Positions 53,273 to 63,928 of a stretch of 64,000 bases of DNA are shown here, piece after piece; position 1 is the first letter of the stretch; the number at the start of each line of letters is the position of its first letter. Source of the stretch: Symsagittifera roscoffensis (Eukaryota; Xenacoelomorpha; Acoela; Convolutidae); NCBI RefSeq assembly GCF_963678635.1, contig NC_087071.1, forward strand, positions 17,297,613 to 17,361,612. The letters run 5' to 3'. Below the pieces are notes generated by a model, which was not told where the DNA came from, did not search any database, and was given only the letters and a program-made list of their open reading frames with translations. The position numbers and the translations under genes were made by a program.

Positions 53273-53499
53273 TTAGACAAGTTATATGACTCGTACCTGT
53301 GGATGTAATCAAGGGTTTTGGAAAGTTGGAGGAATAGTTCGAGTATAGTGTAGAAAATTAAAAAAATGTTACAAAAAATGATTAGGATTATTAGAAAAGA
53401 TTCGAGTATATCAAAAAGAAATATTATAAAGGTTTCAAGTATTGTAAAAAAATGTTTAAGATTTATGAGTATTTGAGTAACTGATTGAGAGAAGAGCAT
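53269..53499 (-). CDS. Small hydrophobic ORF 1, copy 2
   Basis: 76 residues, intact here but stop-interrupted in copy 1 (14896-15126). Mostly Ile/Leu/Phe with a polar C-terminus (YIHRYESYNLSK). Probably one long or two short membrane segments. Function unknown. Confidence 0.55.
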   Translation of the reverse strand: MLFSQSVTQILINLKHFFTILETFIIFLFDILESFLIILIIFCNIFLIFYTILELFLQLSKTLDYIHRYESYNLSK

Positions 53500-54096
53500 T
53501 TAAGAAATGATCTCTTGGTCGAATATTTTTTGCTGTTTGAGGCGATTTTCTAGTGTGGTCGGATTATTTATTAGTTTTTTGACAAGTGGGTTGAGTTCTG
53601 TAAAAAATTGTTGGGGGCAATTTTCATGGTGACTGGGAGGTCGTCTTTTTCTTTATTTTTGTTTGTCAAATGATCCGGGGTATGGTGAGATTTTTATACT
53701 TTAGGCTAATTAAAATGTTCATTTTGTTACTTTAGGCTAAGTTAACAAATTTGCTTTGGGGGTATTCGTGGTCTGAGTTGGGGAAATATTGTTGATCTTT
53801 GGGTTATTAGATAAGGGAGGGGTACGGTATTATGGTGATATTTATTTTAGTTGTCAAGCTGGAGTGGTTTGCTTATTTTTGACCTGGAGGTCGTAAAGTT
53901 ATAGTTATAGATGTGCCTGGAGTTCTATATGATTCGTCTAATTGGTCTTAGTTTGAGTTAGAGAAAGTGACGGATTGGATGAATCCTATTGGTTTATTTT
54001 GAACTAGAATTATTACGTACTTGTCAGCATGTTATTTTGAAAAATGTAAATGAAAAATGTTTCGGAGGTTTCAAGATTGTGAAGCAAATGTTAAAA
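53500..54096 (-). other. Spacer between pol and the 3' ORFs, copy 2
   Basis: Matches 14304-14895. Keeps the repeated TTAGCCTAAAGTA motif and a purine tract (in the minus strand). No gene. Confidence 0.4.
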
Positions 54097-57000
54097 TTAC
54101 TTTTGAAATTCCACTTTCTTTAAAATTTTAGATTGGGGGATGAATATTTTATAGTTTTTACGTGGTTGATTTCGGAGTCTTGTTGTTTTTCTATTTTCTG
54201 ATTTGTCGATTTGTTCTTGGGGTATTATTTGTTCGGTCATTTTTCTATTTTTTCTTTGTTTTGGAGATTCTTTATGGTTTTGTGTATTGTTTTTGGTGGC
54301 GGTTGGTTTTGTGTTTTGATTTTCGGTGGGGTTATCATTTTGTTCTGTGTTTTTCAGATGTGGTTCATTTTGAATGATTTTTAATCCTGTGAAAGAATAT
54401 AATTGAGTTAATTCGCGGAGTGCGTATTCTTTTGGGTAATAAGGTAGTAGGTTGTTTCGATGTTGAACGATTTCTTTTTTGTTTGAGTCGGTAATTTTAT
54501 ATGTGACATCAGTGGGTTTTGCAATTATTTGGTATGGTCCTTTTCGAAGGGGTTGTAATTTTTTAGAAATTCCTTTTTGAGTATTAAAATTAGGTATTAA
54601 AACAAATGTTCCAATTTTTAATTCGGAGGCTGGTGTAAAACGTGAATTGATTTGTTCATTAATGTTTTGTCTTTGTAATAACTTTTTTGTTATTTTTTGA
54701 TAAATTTCATTGTGTTTTTTATCTCTATTTAGAATCCATTCGGTGTGTGTACCGGAGGCTAGTTTAAGAATTTGTGGGTGATGAAAATGATCTTCATCGT
54801 GTGTATGTAAAGGTAGGTTATAACAAATTGAATCTTTATTTGGTTGACAATAACCTTGTGCGTTTTTATGAGAATTTGCTGTAAACATTATTGGTTTGCG
54901 TGGCTTTTGGTTAAAAACCATTTCGTATGGTGACATTCCTAAAGTTGTCGTTATTTGTGAATTATATGCTAAGGGAAATAATTTTACATCTGCTGACCAT
55001 TCGGTATATTTTGTATCATTTCCGTTGATGATAAATCTAAGATATTCTTGTAATGAACGGTTCATACCTTCGACTAAGCCGTTTGTCCAAGGTGCATGAG
55101 ATGTACGTGGTTTGTGTTTAATGTTATATAAATGACATAGTGTGATAATTTCATTATTTATGAATTCTGTACCGTTGTCTGTAACTAAAATTTCTGGTAG
55201 TCCGAATTTTGCTATCCAGTGTTCATAGAGTGTTGTGTAAGCGTAATAAGCGTTACAATGTGGTACTGGGTTAATTGCTACATAATGTGTAAATGCGTCA
55301 ACAATTACCATAATGTAGGAGTTTCCTTCGGATGAGGGTGAAATTGGTCCTTTGGTATCAAATGAGATACGATGGTTAAAGTACAAGCTTTGTCCTTTAA
55401 AATCTTGTTTTTGTGCTATTTGTTTTTGATTTGGGTAAGGTTTATTTAGTTGACATACTATACAGTCATTGCATAGTACTTTTATCCAAATTGGTGCATT
55501 TGGGAAGTAAAAATTTTGTATAAAATTTGAATATATTTTTTCTGATCCAGAGTGTCCTTTAATATTTTGTGTATGTGAAATATTAAAAGCTATAAGAATC
55601 ATACTTAAAGGGAGACATGGAACTGTAGATTCATTCAGGTTATACTCTAAAAGGTCTGTATTTTCGTTAATTGTTGTGTTGTTAAATTTGCGAAAGTATC
55701 GGAGGAGTGTTTTGTTTCCTAGAATGGTTGAATCTGCTTTGATAGGTTTAGTTTTATATTTGTGCCATGATTTCAGTTGTCGAATTACTGGGTCAAGGTT
55801 TTGATATTGTTTCAGTGTTGAAATTGTAATTATTTCTGTTGGGGGGAGAAAAATGTTTTCGATTTCTAATTTAGATAAGGGTATTGTATCAAGTGGGTCG
55901 TGAAGGTCAAAAACTTGATTTATTGTGTATTTTGAATCATTTGTTTGTGGTCCTGATAAATTTATTTTATCAGTTAAATCTTCTTTTTCAATTAGTGGAA
56001 AATGGTCTTTCTTAGGCGGGTGTTGTTTTGTTCGTTTTTGTTGGGTGTTATTTTTTATCCATTGAGAATATGGGATTGGTTTGAAAGTTGATGTTCCAAG
56101 TAGATCAACTTCATAATGATTATTTTGACAATCTAAATAAAGTGGGAAATGTTGTAAATTATTTATTTGTGATTGTTCAATATCAGTTTTTACTGCATAT
56201 TTGCATTCCAATCGGGGTGATGTTTCGTTTTCCGCAAGATAGAATTTTATGTTTTTGGGTATTTCAACTGTTGTTTTTCGTGTAAGTAATTCAGGTGGTG
56301 TATTTCGACTTAAGGTGTCTGGTAATGCAAGATTTTTTCCTGCAGTCCAAACTATATGTAAGTTTGGAAATTTCATTAGAATTAGTTGAAATCTGTAAAC
56401 TCGGTGGTTTGGGTTAGATTTTTGTGTAAAGAGAAAGATGATTGGTTTATGGTCTGTGAATAGAACTGTTGGATGTTTTGATCCAAGTATCAGAAATTCA
56501 TATTCTGTCAGTGTATATATTATGGCTGTACATTCTCTCATTAGAGTTGAGAGTCGTAGCTCTGCTTGAGTGAATAATCGAGAATTTGCTGATATGAGGT
56601 TCATTTTATTTGTACCATTATGTGATTGTAATAGTGCTGCACCGATGCCAAAGTTCGAAGCATCGCACATTGCATAAAATGGTTGATTTGAATCTGGAAT
56701 AGTGTTTGAAATTTGTTCAGTTAAAAGTTTCTTTATTTCTTCAAATCGTGTTTGATGTTCTGTGTTCCATTCAAAATTATTTTGTTGTCTAAGGATGTTA
56801 TAAAATGGTCGTAGATATAATTGCATTTTATAAACATATTTACTTAAAAAGTTTAACATTCCAAGAAATTCTTGGATTTTCTTTTTATTTGTTGGTGGTT
56901 GAAGTTTTTGAATAGCGTCAATGCGTGATTTCAATGGAGTGATTGTTTTTCTTTCGATATTATGTCCTAAGAATTTAACTCTTGTCAAAAAGAAGTGTGA

Positions 57001-60000
57001 TTTATCGGGGGCGGCCTTCAGATTTTCGTTCTGAAGTATTTGGTGATATTTTTCTAAAACATTGAACATCTCGTCTTTTGTTTGTGATTGCATAAAAACA
57101 TCGTCTAAATAGGTGATTGCGTTTTTCTTGAGTATCAGTGGTCTAAAAATTTTGCTCATAAAAGCTGAAAATGCTGCTGGTCCTATGGATATTCCATAGA
57201 ATAAGCGGTTGAATTCATATTGTTGGTTTCCGATAACAAATTGTGTTAAACGTCGTGATTGTTCATCTAGTGGCATTTGATTGTATGCACTATTCATATC
57301 GGCGGTTGTAAAGTATTTGCCGTTTATTTTTGTTAAAATAACTTGTATTGGTTCAATGGGCCAATTACATTTTGATTCATCTATGAGTGAATTGAGGTAT
57401 CTAGCGTCGAGAACGATTTTTAATGATTCTCCTTTAGCTAGAATGATAACGGGGTTGATAAATGTGTTGCCTTTTGGTTGTTCTTCTTTATTAACTGGTG
57501 ATATAATGTTGTATTGTTCTAAAATATCGAGTAATCTGTTCACTTTATCATGTAAGTGAATTGGTACTTTACTTGCTCTCTGTTTTTTGAAAACTGCGTC
57601 TGGTTTTAACGGGAGATGTAGTGATGAACTGATTTTGCCAACATCAAATTTTGATGTTGCATAGACTGATGAATATTTAATTAGCTGTTTGGCTAACTTT
57701 TCGAATTCGTCTTGTGTTATTTGTGAATGTTGGAAATTAAACATTGTTAAAAATTTTTGTTGGTCCTCTGTGTAGTTACTTATGTTGAATGTAGGTTTGA
57801 AATATGGAGTTTTTGTGAAATAATCCGTATTTCTGTTTTCGTTACTTATTATATTATTTATAGATAATTCTTCATTAAGAATTGTAGATTGGCAAATATC
57901 TAGTAATTGGAGTATATTATTTACGCGATAGGCTTTTTCGTGTATTGGTGATATTGTAGCGTTGGTTTCGCAATATCCTAAAAGTCCTAAAGGTAATGTT
58001 ACTTGGTAAGGTGTGTTGTTATAGACATGTAAGGAAATGATATCGGAATTCGAATTTTTCAAATATTTTATGGATGATATTGTGATTTTGAAAAATTTGT
58101 GAATAGGTTTGAATTCAAATTCTGACATATAAAATTTTTGTTTGTTTTGTTCTTTATCATATTGGTGAACTTGTTTGATTGAAAAATTATAGATATTTCC
58201 TGATAGTGGTTTTAGGTGTTTTCTTTGTTGGTTAAATATCGGGTAGAATTTTGAAAAGAATGGTGGTTGTTTATTTAATCTTTGAAAAAATGTTAAGGAT
58301 GTTTCTTTTGTTTTTGTATATTTATCTTTGATTAATATTTTACTATTTAGTATGTTAATTGTTGGTATATACTTCGAAATAAATGGTATTCCAATGATAT
58401 TATATTTAATGTCAGTGATATGGAATATTTGTTTAAATGGCTTATTTAAAATTTTGCTTTGTTCCATTGTTCTGGTGGGGAGGAGAAATAATTGGATTTT
58501 TCCGTAGTTTATCAATGTTGATCCTTGTGCTGTTGCTAGTTTGCTGGAGGTTTCAAGAGGTGTTAGCTTTGGGTGTAAGGTTTTTATTTCATTCCATGTG
58601 GGGATGTTTATTATGTTTGATTCTGCTCCTGAATCAATTAAAAAATCTATTTCAAGGTCTGGTGGTTGAAATTCTTTATTTCTTGGGCTTTCTAAGAGAA
58701 ATGGTATTGTCCAAATTTTTTCTTTGGGTTGTTCTTTTTGTATATTTTGATAAATGTGGTTTGTATTCAAGCATTTTGTTTTGGTATTTTTATTGGTTTG
58801 ATTTGTAGTGTTAATCTCATTTGTTTCTTGTGTCGTTGGTGTGGAATTTATGGGTGTAGTGTAATAATTTTGAAGAAATTCTGATTGATTCTCATATATG
58901 TGTGATGAAAAGGGTTGTTCATATATGACAGATTCATAGTCATTTTCGACTTTTATCATATTGATAGAAAGAGTGTTTTCAGTATCACTTTCTGAATCTG
59001 ATGATGTACAGTTTATTTGATTGAGTTGTAACGTATCAGTTACTGTGTCATCAATACCTGGAGGGTCTGATGTTGTTTCTGGATTAGACTGTACTTGATT
59101 GATTTGTCTTTGATGTTTAGGTGTACTACTTCTGTGGCGATTATTAGAATTATTATAGTTATTATTATTCCGGTGTGGTGATTGGGAATAATTTCTATAA
59201 CGATTATTATAACTTGAGTGTCGATTTTGTGAATTATTTCGCGATCTGTTTTGGTAATTATTGTTTGGTCTGTTATAGTTCGATCTATTATATGAGTTAT
59301 TCCTTGATTGATTGTTCGGGTAATTCTGGTTTCGGTTGTTTGAATAACTTCTATTTCGATTATAGGAGTAGTTTCTATTCCTATTGTATGATGAATTTCG
59401 TGATTGGTTGTTTGGATAGTAGTTATTTCTTGATTGGGAATTAGATCTAGAAACAAATCGTTGTGTATTTGAATTTGATCTGGAGTAGTTATTTCGACTA
59501 TTTGGTCTATTGTAGTGATTTTGTGATGAATTATTCGTGTTTCTTCGTTCTGGTGATCTTCCTCTATAACTTGAGTTATATGGTGATTGATTTCTTGTAT
59601 AATTTGTATTGTTCGGGAGTGGTTTTCCTGAACTGTTGTTGCTGTAGACTGTTTTGTTCGGTAGATTTTGATCTTTTTTCATGTATTGATAGAATGATTT
59701 ATTTGGTTCTTTATATTTTTGAGGTTTATTTTGATTGTCTTGCTGTTTTTGTCTACATTCGGAAATACTATGTCCGTATCGTCGGCAATAATTACACCAT
59801 TTTTTGAAAGATGGTTTGCCTTTAAAGTTTGGGTTCTTTTCATAAATATTGAGTATTTCAGTGATTTTTTCAACGAGGTCTGTCTCTGATTCCTGTATAT
59901 TATTAATATTAGTGGGAGTCGTTTCAATTCTGTTAACGTATTGTAATTTCAGATTTTCCGTTTCTTCTAGTTTCATCGTGATTTCTGCTTGTTCTAATTT

Positions 60001-62319
60001 GTCTACTAGTTTTCGAAAATCTAAATCGGGTTCTCGAATTGAAGAAGGATGGGATGCTCTCTTTTTTATTGCTATTTTCCTTAATTGTGGTGTTAAGGTC
60101 ATCATTAAGATTTCTGTCATCTTTGTATTTTTATAGTCATGTGTATTTAATGAATATGCTTTTCGAACTAGTGTTTCGATTCGTACTGCTATTTGCTTGA
60201 TGGTTTCGTTTGGTAATCTGCGAATTTCATTACATAAAACTCTTTGTTGTTGTTTGTTTCTTTCGGAGTCAAACATTTTTGAAAATTCTTGTGTAAACCT
60301 TTTCCAGTTTGATTTTATTTCTAGAGGTAGTACTGAAAACCATTTTTGGGCTGCGCCATCTAAGGTTGTTTGTATTAACGCTGTGCGTCGATGTATCCAG
60401 TTTTGATGTAGTGGCGTATTAATTGGTTCAGGTCCAATATTTAAAATCAGGTTTGCTGTTACTGCATTTAAATAATCTTCTACAGAGTATTCAGGGTCTG
60501 TTCCTGTGAAAACCATTAAAGGTTTGTTTGATGTTATTGATGATCCACCCATAAGGTATGGATTCATTGTCATTTGTAATGATTCTGCTGCATTTGGCAT
60601 TTGAGAAAAATTTGAAAGTTGGTTTCTTGTTATTTCATGTTGTTGGAGATAATATGGGAGTGGTATTTCATTTTGCATTTGTGATGCTTGATACGAGTGT
60701 GCAGTCATTGGATTTTGTTGTTGAATTGGTTGAAAGGATTGTGTATTAATTAGATTTTGTTGTTGAATTGGTTGTTGATGTTGTGCATCTATTGGTTGTG
60801 GAGAAAAATTTCTATGATTTGTACGTGTTTTCTGTATTCCTTGTCTACGATATTCTTGAGTATTTGGTGCAAATATATCTGGTTGTAAGAAATCATCATC
60901 TGAGGATAAATAATCCATTTGATAAGATGTCTGTTTTTTATTTTTATTTTGTTGAAAAAATGGGTAATTTTCACTGTGATCCTGTGGAGGATTTGTTTGG
61001 AAATTCATTGAATTAGGTTGGGTCATTGGGTTATCCCAATTTCGAGATCTTGTATATTGGTTAAAATTTCTTTGTGGTTGGTTATATGTTTTTGATGGAT
61101 GTGTATAATTATAATTATGGTCTGTAAAGTTGTTTCTAGTGAATGTTTTGCGTGTTTTTGATGGTATTGTCATGGGTCTGTATGTTTGGTAATCCATATG
61201 TGAATATTTAGGGGCAACCGAAGGTTTAACGGTTGATTGTAAGGTTACCTGTGTTTGTGAAGGATTTGTATTTCTTGGTGTTGTTAAATTTGGGCGTATT
61301 GGTGAAATACTTTGTTGTGTAGTTGTTGTGTGTACAATTTCTTCATTTATGAAGTGTGATGGTGTCTGGATATCTTGTTGAGTAAGATTCCTAGTTCCAT
61401 TGAGGTTTTCATTGTGTATAACTGTAGAGTTTAAACTATTATTTTGTGTATCGGGCAAAAATGTATTATAGTTTAATGGTGTTGCATCAATGGTTAATGG
61501 TATTACTTTTACATAATCTCTTATGTAAGATATCGTACTTATTGCTTGACTTGAGATTGTTTGTGGGAAGCTTATAAATGCGGGATGAGACCATTCGGGG
61601 TCCCAAACATAATCTGATTGTTCTGTGATAGCGGTATCATCGTTCGAGTTTTGGGGTCTAAAATTTTTTCTTGCTTGTGCAATTAAATCAATATTGTGTG
61701 TGAAATAATCTATTATGAACCATGCCAAAATTTTTTGTAGATCGTGTTTTGTATGTTGTGAAACGTCGTCTTTCGTGAAATTTTCTTTAATGATGTTTAA
61801 ATAACTAGAGAGTAGTGTGATTTCATGTCGTACTCTTAAATGTTTAGATGTTTCTGTCGGTGAGACATTTGTTATTGGGATTTCGTTTTCTAATATCGAA
61901 ATATAACTATATATTATTGCGAAAACTTCATTGGTGAATATGGAGTTTGCTCTTTGTGAGTTATGATATTGGATGCTTTTTATATATTCTGAAAAAACTT
62001 TTGAAAATTCTAAATCAAGATCGTCTGTTTGAATTGTATATTTTCTATTATTATGGTTTGGTGAGGTGAATTCTATGGAGTAGATTCCATACTGTTGTGT
62101 TATGTTGCATATATCTTTTAAGTAGTGGTCTATGATTTGTCTTTTGATTTTTACATCTGGGAACTCTGTTTTACATGGACTGATTCCGGGTTCAAATAAA
62201 TTTAATAGTAAATTTTTGCAAAATATATGCTGTCCTCTATCAGTGGTTGCATCTACTATAAAAGGAAAGATTTCATCATCATCTGGACTTTCTTCACCTG
62301 GGGTGTGCGTTGAGCTCAT
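54097..62319 (-). CDS. Gag-Pol polyprotein, single intact ORF
   Basis: 2740 codons from ATG 62319 with no stop or frameshift. Residues about 1-250 unknown globular domain; 300-590 Q/N/T-rich; 600-790 Ty3 capsid; CCHC knuckle near 841-854; Arg/Asn/Ser tail to about 1060; aspartic protease DSG near 1229; RT with YLDD near 1735; RNase H with Asp (CDAS) near 1884; integrase zinc-binding domain near 2260-2295, DDE residues near 2322, 2378 and 2416; GPY/F near 2593; Lys/Gln-rich tail. All catalytic residues that I can check are present. Gag and Pol in one frame means no frameshift or stop controls their ratio, as in Tf1. Supplies all enzymes for retrotransposition, perhaps in trans to copy 1. Confidence 0.95.
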   Translation of the reverse strand: MSSTHTPGEESPDDDEIFPFIVDATTDRGQHIFCKNLLLNLFEPGISPCKTEFPDVKIKRQIIDHYLKDICNITQQYGIYSIEFTSPNHNNRKYTIQTDDLDLEFSKVFSEYIKSIQYHNSQRANSIFTNEVFAIIYSYISILENEIPITNVSPTETSKHLRVRHEITLLSSYLNIIKENFTKDDVSQHTKHDLQKILAWFIIDYFTHNIDLIAQARKNFRPQNSNDDTAITEQSDYVWDPEWSHPAFISFPQTISSQAISTISYIRDYVKVIPLTIDATPLNYNTFLPDTQNNSLNSTVIHNENLNGTRNLTQQDIQTPSHFINEEIVHTTTTQQSISPIRPNLTTPRNTNPSQTQVTLQSTVKPSVAPKYSHMDYQTYRPMTIPSKTRKTFTRNNFTDHNYNYTHPSKTYNQPQRNFNQYTRSRNWDNPMTQPNSMNFQTNPPQDHSENYPFFQQNKNKKQTSYQMDYLSSDDDFLQPDIFAPNTQEYRRQGIQKTRTNHRNFSPQPIDAQHQQPIQQQNLINTQSFQPIQQQNPMTAHSYQASQMQNEIPLPYYLQQHEITRNQLSNFSQMPNAAESLQMTMNPYLMGGSSITSNKPLMVFTGTDPEYSVEDYLNAVTANLILNIGPEPINTPLHQNWIHRRTALIQTTLDGAAQKWFSVLPLEIKSNWKRFTQEFSKMFDSERNKQQQRVLCNEIRRLPNETIKQIAVRIETLVRKAYSLNTHDYKNTKMTEILMMTLTPQLRKIAIKKRASHPSSIREPDLDFRKLVDKLEQAEITMKLEETENLKLQYVNRIETTPTNINNIQESETDLVEKITEILNIYEKNPNFKGKPSFKKWCNYCRRYGHSISECRQKQQDNQNKPQKYKEPNKSFYQYMKKDQNLPNKTVYSNNSSGKPLPNNTNYTRNQSPYNSSYRGRSPERRNTNNSSQNHYNRPNSRNNYSRSNSNTQRFVSRSNSQSRNNYYPNNQSRNSSYNRNRNYSYNRNRSYSNNRNQNYPNNQSRNNSYNRSNYNRPNNNYQNRSRNNSQNRHSSYNNRYRNYSQSPHRNNNNYNNSNNRHRSSTPKHQRQINQVQSNPETTSDPPGIDDTVTDTLQLNQINCTSSDSESDTENTLSINMIKVENDYESVIYEQPFSSHIYENQSEFLQNYYTTPINSTPTTQETNEINTTNQTNKNTKTKCLNTNHIYQNIQKEQPKEKIWTIPFLLESPRNKEFQPPDLEIDFLIDSGAESNIINIPTWNEIKTLHPKLTPLETSSKLATAQGSTLINYGKIQLFLLPTRTMEQSKILNKPFKQIFHITDIKYNIIGIPFISKYIPTINILNSKILIKDKYTKTKETSLTFFQRLNKQPPFFSKFYPIFNQQRKHLKPLSGNIYNFSIKQVHQYDKEQNKQKFYMSEFEFKPIHKFFKITISSIKYLKNSNSDIISLHVYNNTPYQVTLPLGLLGYCETNATISPIHEKAYRVNNILQLLDICQSTILNEELSINNIISNENRNTDYFTKTPYFKPTFNISNYTEDQQKFLTMFNFQHSQITQDEFEKLAKQLIKYSSVYATSKFDVGKISSSLHLPLKPDAVFKKQRASKVPIHLHDKVNRLLDILEQYNIISPVNKEEQPKGNTFINPVIILAKGESLKIVLDARYLNSLIDESKCNWPIEPIQVILTKINGKYFTTADMNSAYNQMPLDEQSRRLTQFVIGNQQYEFNRLFYGISIGPAAFSAFMSKIFRPLILKKNAITYLDDVFMQSQTKDEMFNVLEKYHQILQNENLKAAPDKSHFFLTRVKFLGHNIERKTITPLKSRIDAIQKLQPPTNKKKIQEFLGMLNFLSKYVYKMQLYLRPFYNILRQQNNFEWNTEHQTRFEEIKKLLTEQISNTIPDSNQPFYAMCDASNFGIGAALLQSHNGTNKMNLISANSRLFTQAELRLSTLMRECTAIIYTLTEYEFLILGSKHPTVLFTDHKPIIFLFTQKSNPNHRVYRFQLILMKFPNLHIVWTAGKNLALPDTLSRNTPPELLTRKTTVEIPKNIKFYLAENETSPRLECKYAVKTDIEQSQINNLQHFPLYLDCQNNHYEVDLLGTSTFKPIPYSQWIKNNTQQKRTKQHPPKKDHFPLIEKEDLTDKINLSGPQTNDSKYTINQVFDLHDPLDTIPLSKLEIENIFLPPTEIITISTLKQYQNLDPVIRQLKSWHKYKTKPIKADSTILGNKTLLRYFRKFNNTTINENTDLLEYNLNESTVPCLPLSMILIAFNISHTQNIKGHSGSEKIYSNFIQNFYFPNAPIWIKVLCNDCIVCQLNKPYPNQKQIAQKQDFKGQSLYFNHRISFDTKGPISPSSEGNSYIMVIVDAFTHYVAINPVPHCNAYYAYTTLYEHWIAKFGLPEILVTDNGTEFINNEIITLCHLYNIKHKPRTSHAPWTNGLVEGMNRSLQEYLRFIINGNDTKYTEWSADVKLFPLAYNSQITTTLGMSPYEMVFNQKPRKPIMFTANSHKNAQGYCQPNKDSICYNLPLHTHDEDHFHHPQILKLASGTHTEWILNRDKKHNEIYQKITKKLLQRQNINEQINSRFTPASELKIGTFVLIPNFNTQKGISKKLQPLRKGPYQIIAKPTDVTYKITDSNKKEIVQHRNNLLPYYPKEYALRELTQLYSFTGLKIIQNEPHLKNTEQNDNPTENQNTKPTATKNNTQNHKESPKQRKNRKMTEQIIPQEQIDKSENRKTTRLRNQPRKNYKIFIPQSKILKKVEFQK

Positions 62320-62761
62320 TTTTTCGTTCGATGACTGTTAATATGTAATTATTAATGTGTCGAATTGGTTGATTCCAATTATATAAATGTACTGGTTTGT
62401 GTTTATACTGCTTTTTTATTCTTCTTTTTCCTCTTTTTGATGAATTTGAAGTTGTTTCTGAGTCAGAAAAATATAATTGATCGTGAAGTGGGTAATTTTT
62501 ATCTATTGATTCTTTTAGTTTGTAAAGTTCGTCTAAACTGTTGGTTTCTGATTCTGAAAATGCGTTTCGATTTTTTGAAAATCTTTTTCGTGTTATTTGT
62601 CTTTGTTTCGTTATTATTTTTCTTTTTAGTGTTTGTCGTTTTGTTCGAATGTATCCAACTGTTTGTGTATGAGGTGTGATTACAAGATCGTATTTTTTGT
62701 TATCTATTTCACAATTGTGTAAAACGATTGTTTGTTTATTTCCTAGGTTTTTATATGACAT
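62294..62761 (-). CDS. Pre-gag basic accessory protein
   Basis: 155 residues, intact. Begins SYKNLGNKQTIVLHNCE, then a basic middle (KRKIITKQRQITRKRFSKNR), an acidic/Ser stretch, and a second basic cluster (KRGKRRIKKQYKHKP). Overlaps the gag ATG by 26 nt. Copy 1 has a stop in it. No known homologue recognised; RNA or nuclear role suggested by charge only. Confidence 0.65.
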   Translation of the reverse strand: MSYKNLGNKQTIVLHNCEIDNKKYDLVITPHTQTVGYIRTKRQTLKRKIITKQRQITRKRFSKNRNAFSESETNSLDELYKLKESIDKNYPLHDQLYFSDSETTSNSSKRGKRRIKKQYKHKPVHLYNWNQPIRHINNYILTVIERKNELNAHPR

Positions 62762-63694
62762 AAGGTTTAGGATGACGGATGCAAAAGGTTGTTAAATGGT
62801 TTCTATTTTCTTATACTGTTAGTTCTTACGATTTTTTGGTTAGCTTAACCTGGGTCTGTTTGTTCAGGGTTGGAGAGAAAAGTATATCGATTCCGAAGAA
62901 TGATTTTTTACTTTCTCGTGGCTAGTATAAGTTAAGGTGTTAACTTACTTAATCTTACTTAGGGGTAGTGATTGTGTTCAAGGGTTGGAGAATAGTAAAT
63001 CGATCCACAAGGTTCAGGTATAATTAGAACGCGAGTAGTTCGTTAGATACTATTTTAAACTTACTAAGTCTAAGATTTATCCTGGGTCTGGTAAGAGGGG
63101 GGGTCAAGTGAAGGATGAATAACCGAAGTTCTTCACTATTTATCCTAATTTGAATGATTAGTTTTGTTTAAAAATTTCTATTAGTCTTAGGTCTTTAGAA
63201 AGGGTTGGGTAGTGAATCGACGTTTGAGGTCGTTAGACACTAATTAAGTGGGTGGGGGAGAACAAAGTTGTTCTGTTTGATCCAAGGATAAGCCTTGATG
63301 ATCAAATTTGAAATTTAATTAAGTAGAAAATGATTTAAGATCCAAGGATAAGCCTTGATGATCTGGTTTTAAAATTAGGTGAATTTAAGTTTTAATAAAA
63401 TTTTAAATGTGTGTAAAGGAAAGATTTAGTGTTTTGATGATATTAGTGGGTTTATGATTGCTGTTATGTTTTAGATGATGGAGCTGGAACAACAGGATGA
63501 TTTATGATTACTAACCATTTATTGTCATGCTACTAATTTTTATTTTTTATTTTTCAATAAATATTTTTCAAACATGTTTTGTATATTACTGCAGAGTTTT
63601 AGGAAAACGATCTTAGATCTTTTTATCAATCGTTATTGTATATTAATAATTTTGTTTAGCGCCTGAAATGATTTTGAAGATTAACTTCAAGGTT
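62762..63694 (-). other. 5' leader, copy 2
   Basis: Matches 4705-5634. Both CAAGG/CCTTG stem-loop repeats are kept (63279-63303, 63339-63363), as are the TCGAT...CTCCAACCCT repeats. No gene. Confidence 0.5.
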
Positions 63695-63928
63695 TTATGT
63701 TTGCAAATGAAAATTTAATTTCATTGCCAGTAGTATTCTAAATATAAAAGTTTGTTCTGGTTTTTGCCTAACTATCATATAGCTATATGGCAAGTTTCTA
63801 CTTTGTCGTATGTCGTCTCTGGTTCGAGGTCTTCTTCCAATTCCGGGTAGTTCTGTTATGGTTCGGAATATTGGCTCTGATCTATTGAGTCGTAGAGACA
63901 TTTCGATTAAATTATTGTCGTATAACAT
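63695..63928 (-). CDS. Small leader ORF, copy 2
   Basis: 77 codons, counterpart of 4471-4704 with the same length and about seven substitutions, none creating a stop. Unknown function; low confidence that it is translated. Confidence 0.3.
   Translation of the reverse strand: MLYDNNLIEMSLRLNRSEPIFRTITELPGIGRRPRTRDDIRQSRNLPYSYMIVRQKPEQTFIFRILLAMKLNFHLQT

Noticed and set aside
54162..62679. Many plus-strand ORFs opposite copy 2 gag-pol (up to 123 codons)
   Set aside because: They mirror the A-rich codons of the real minus-strand gene and have no independent features.
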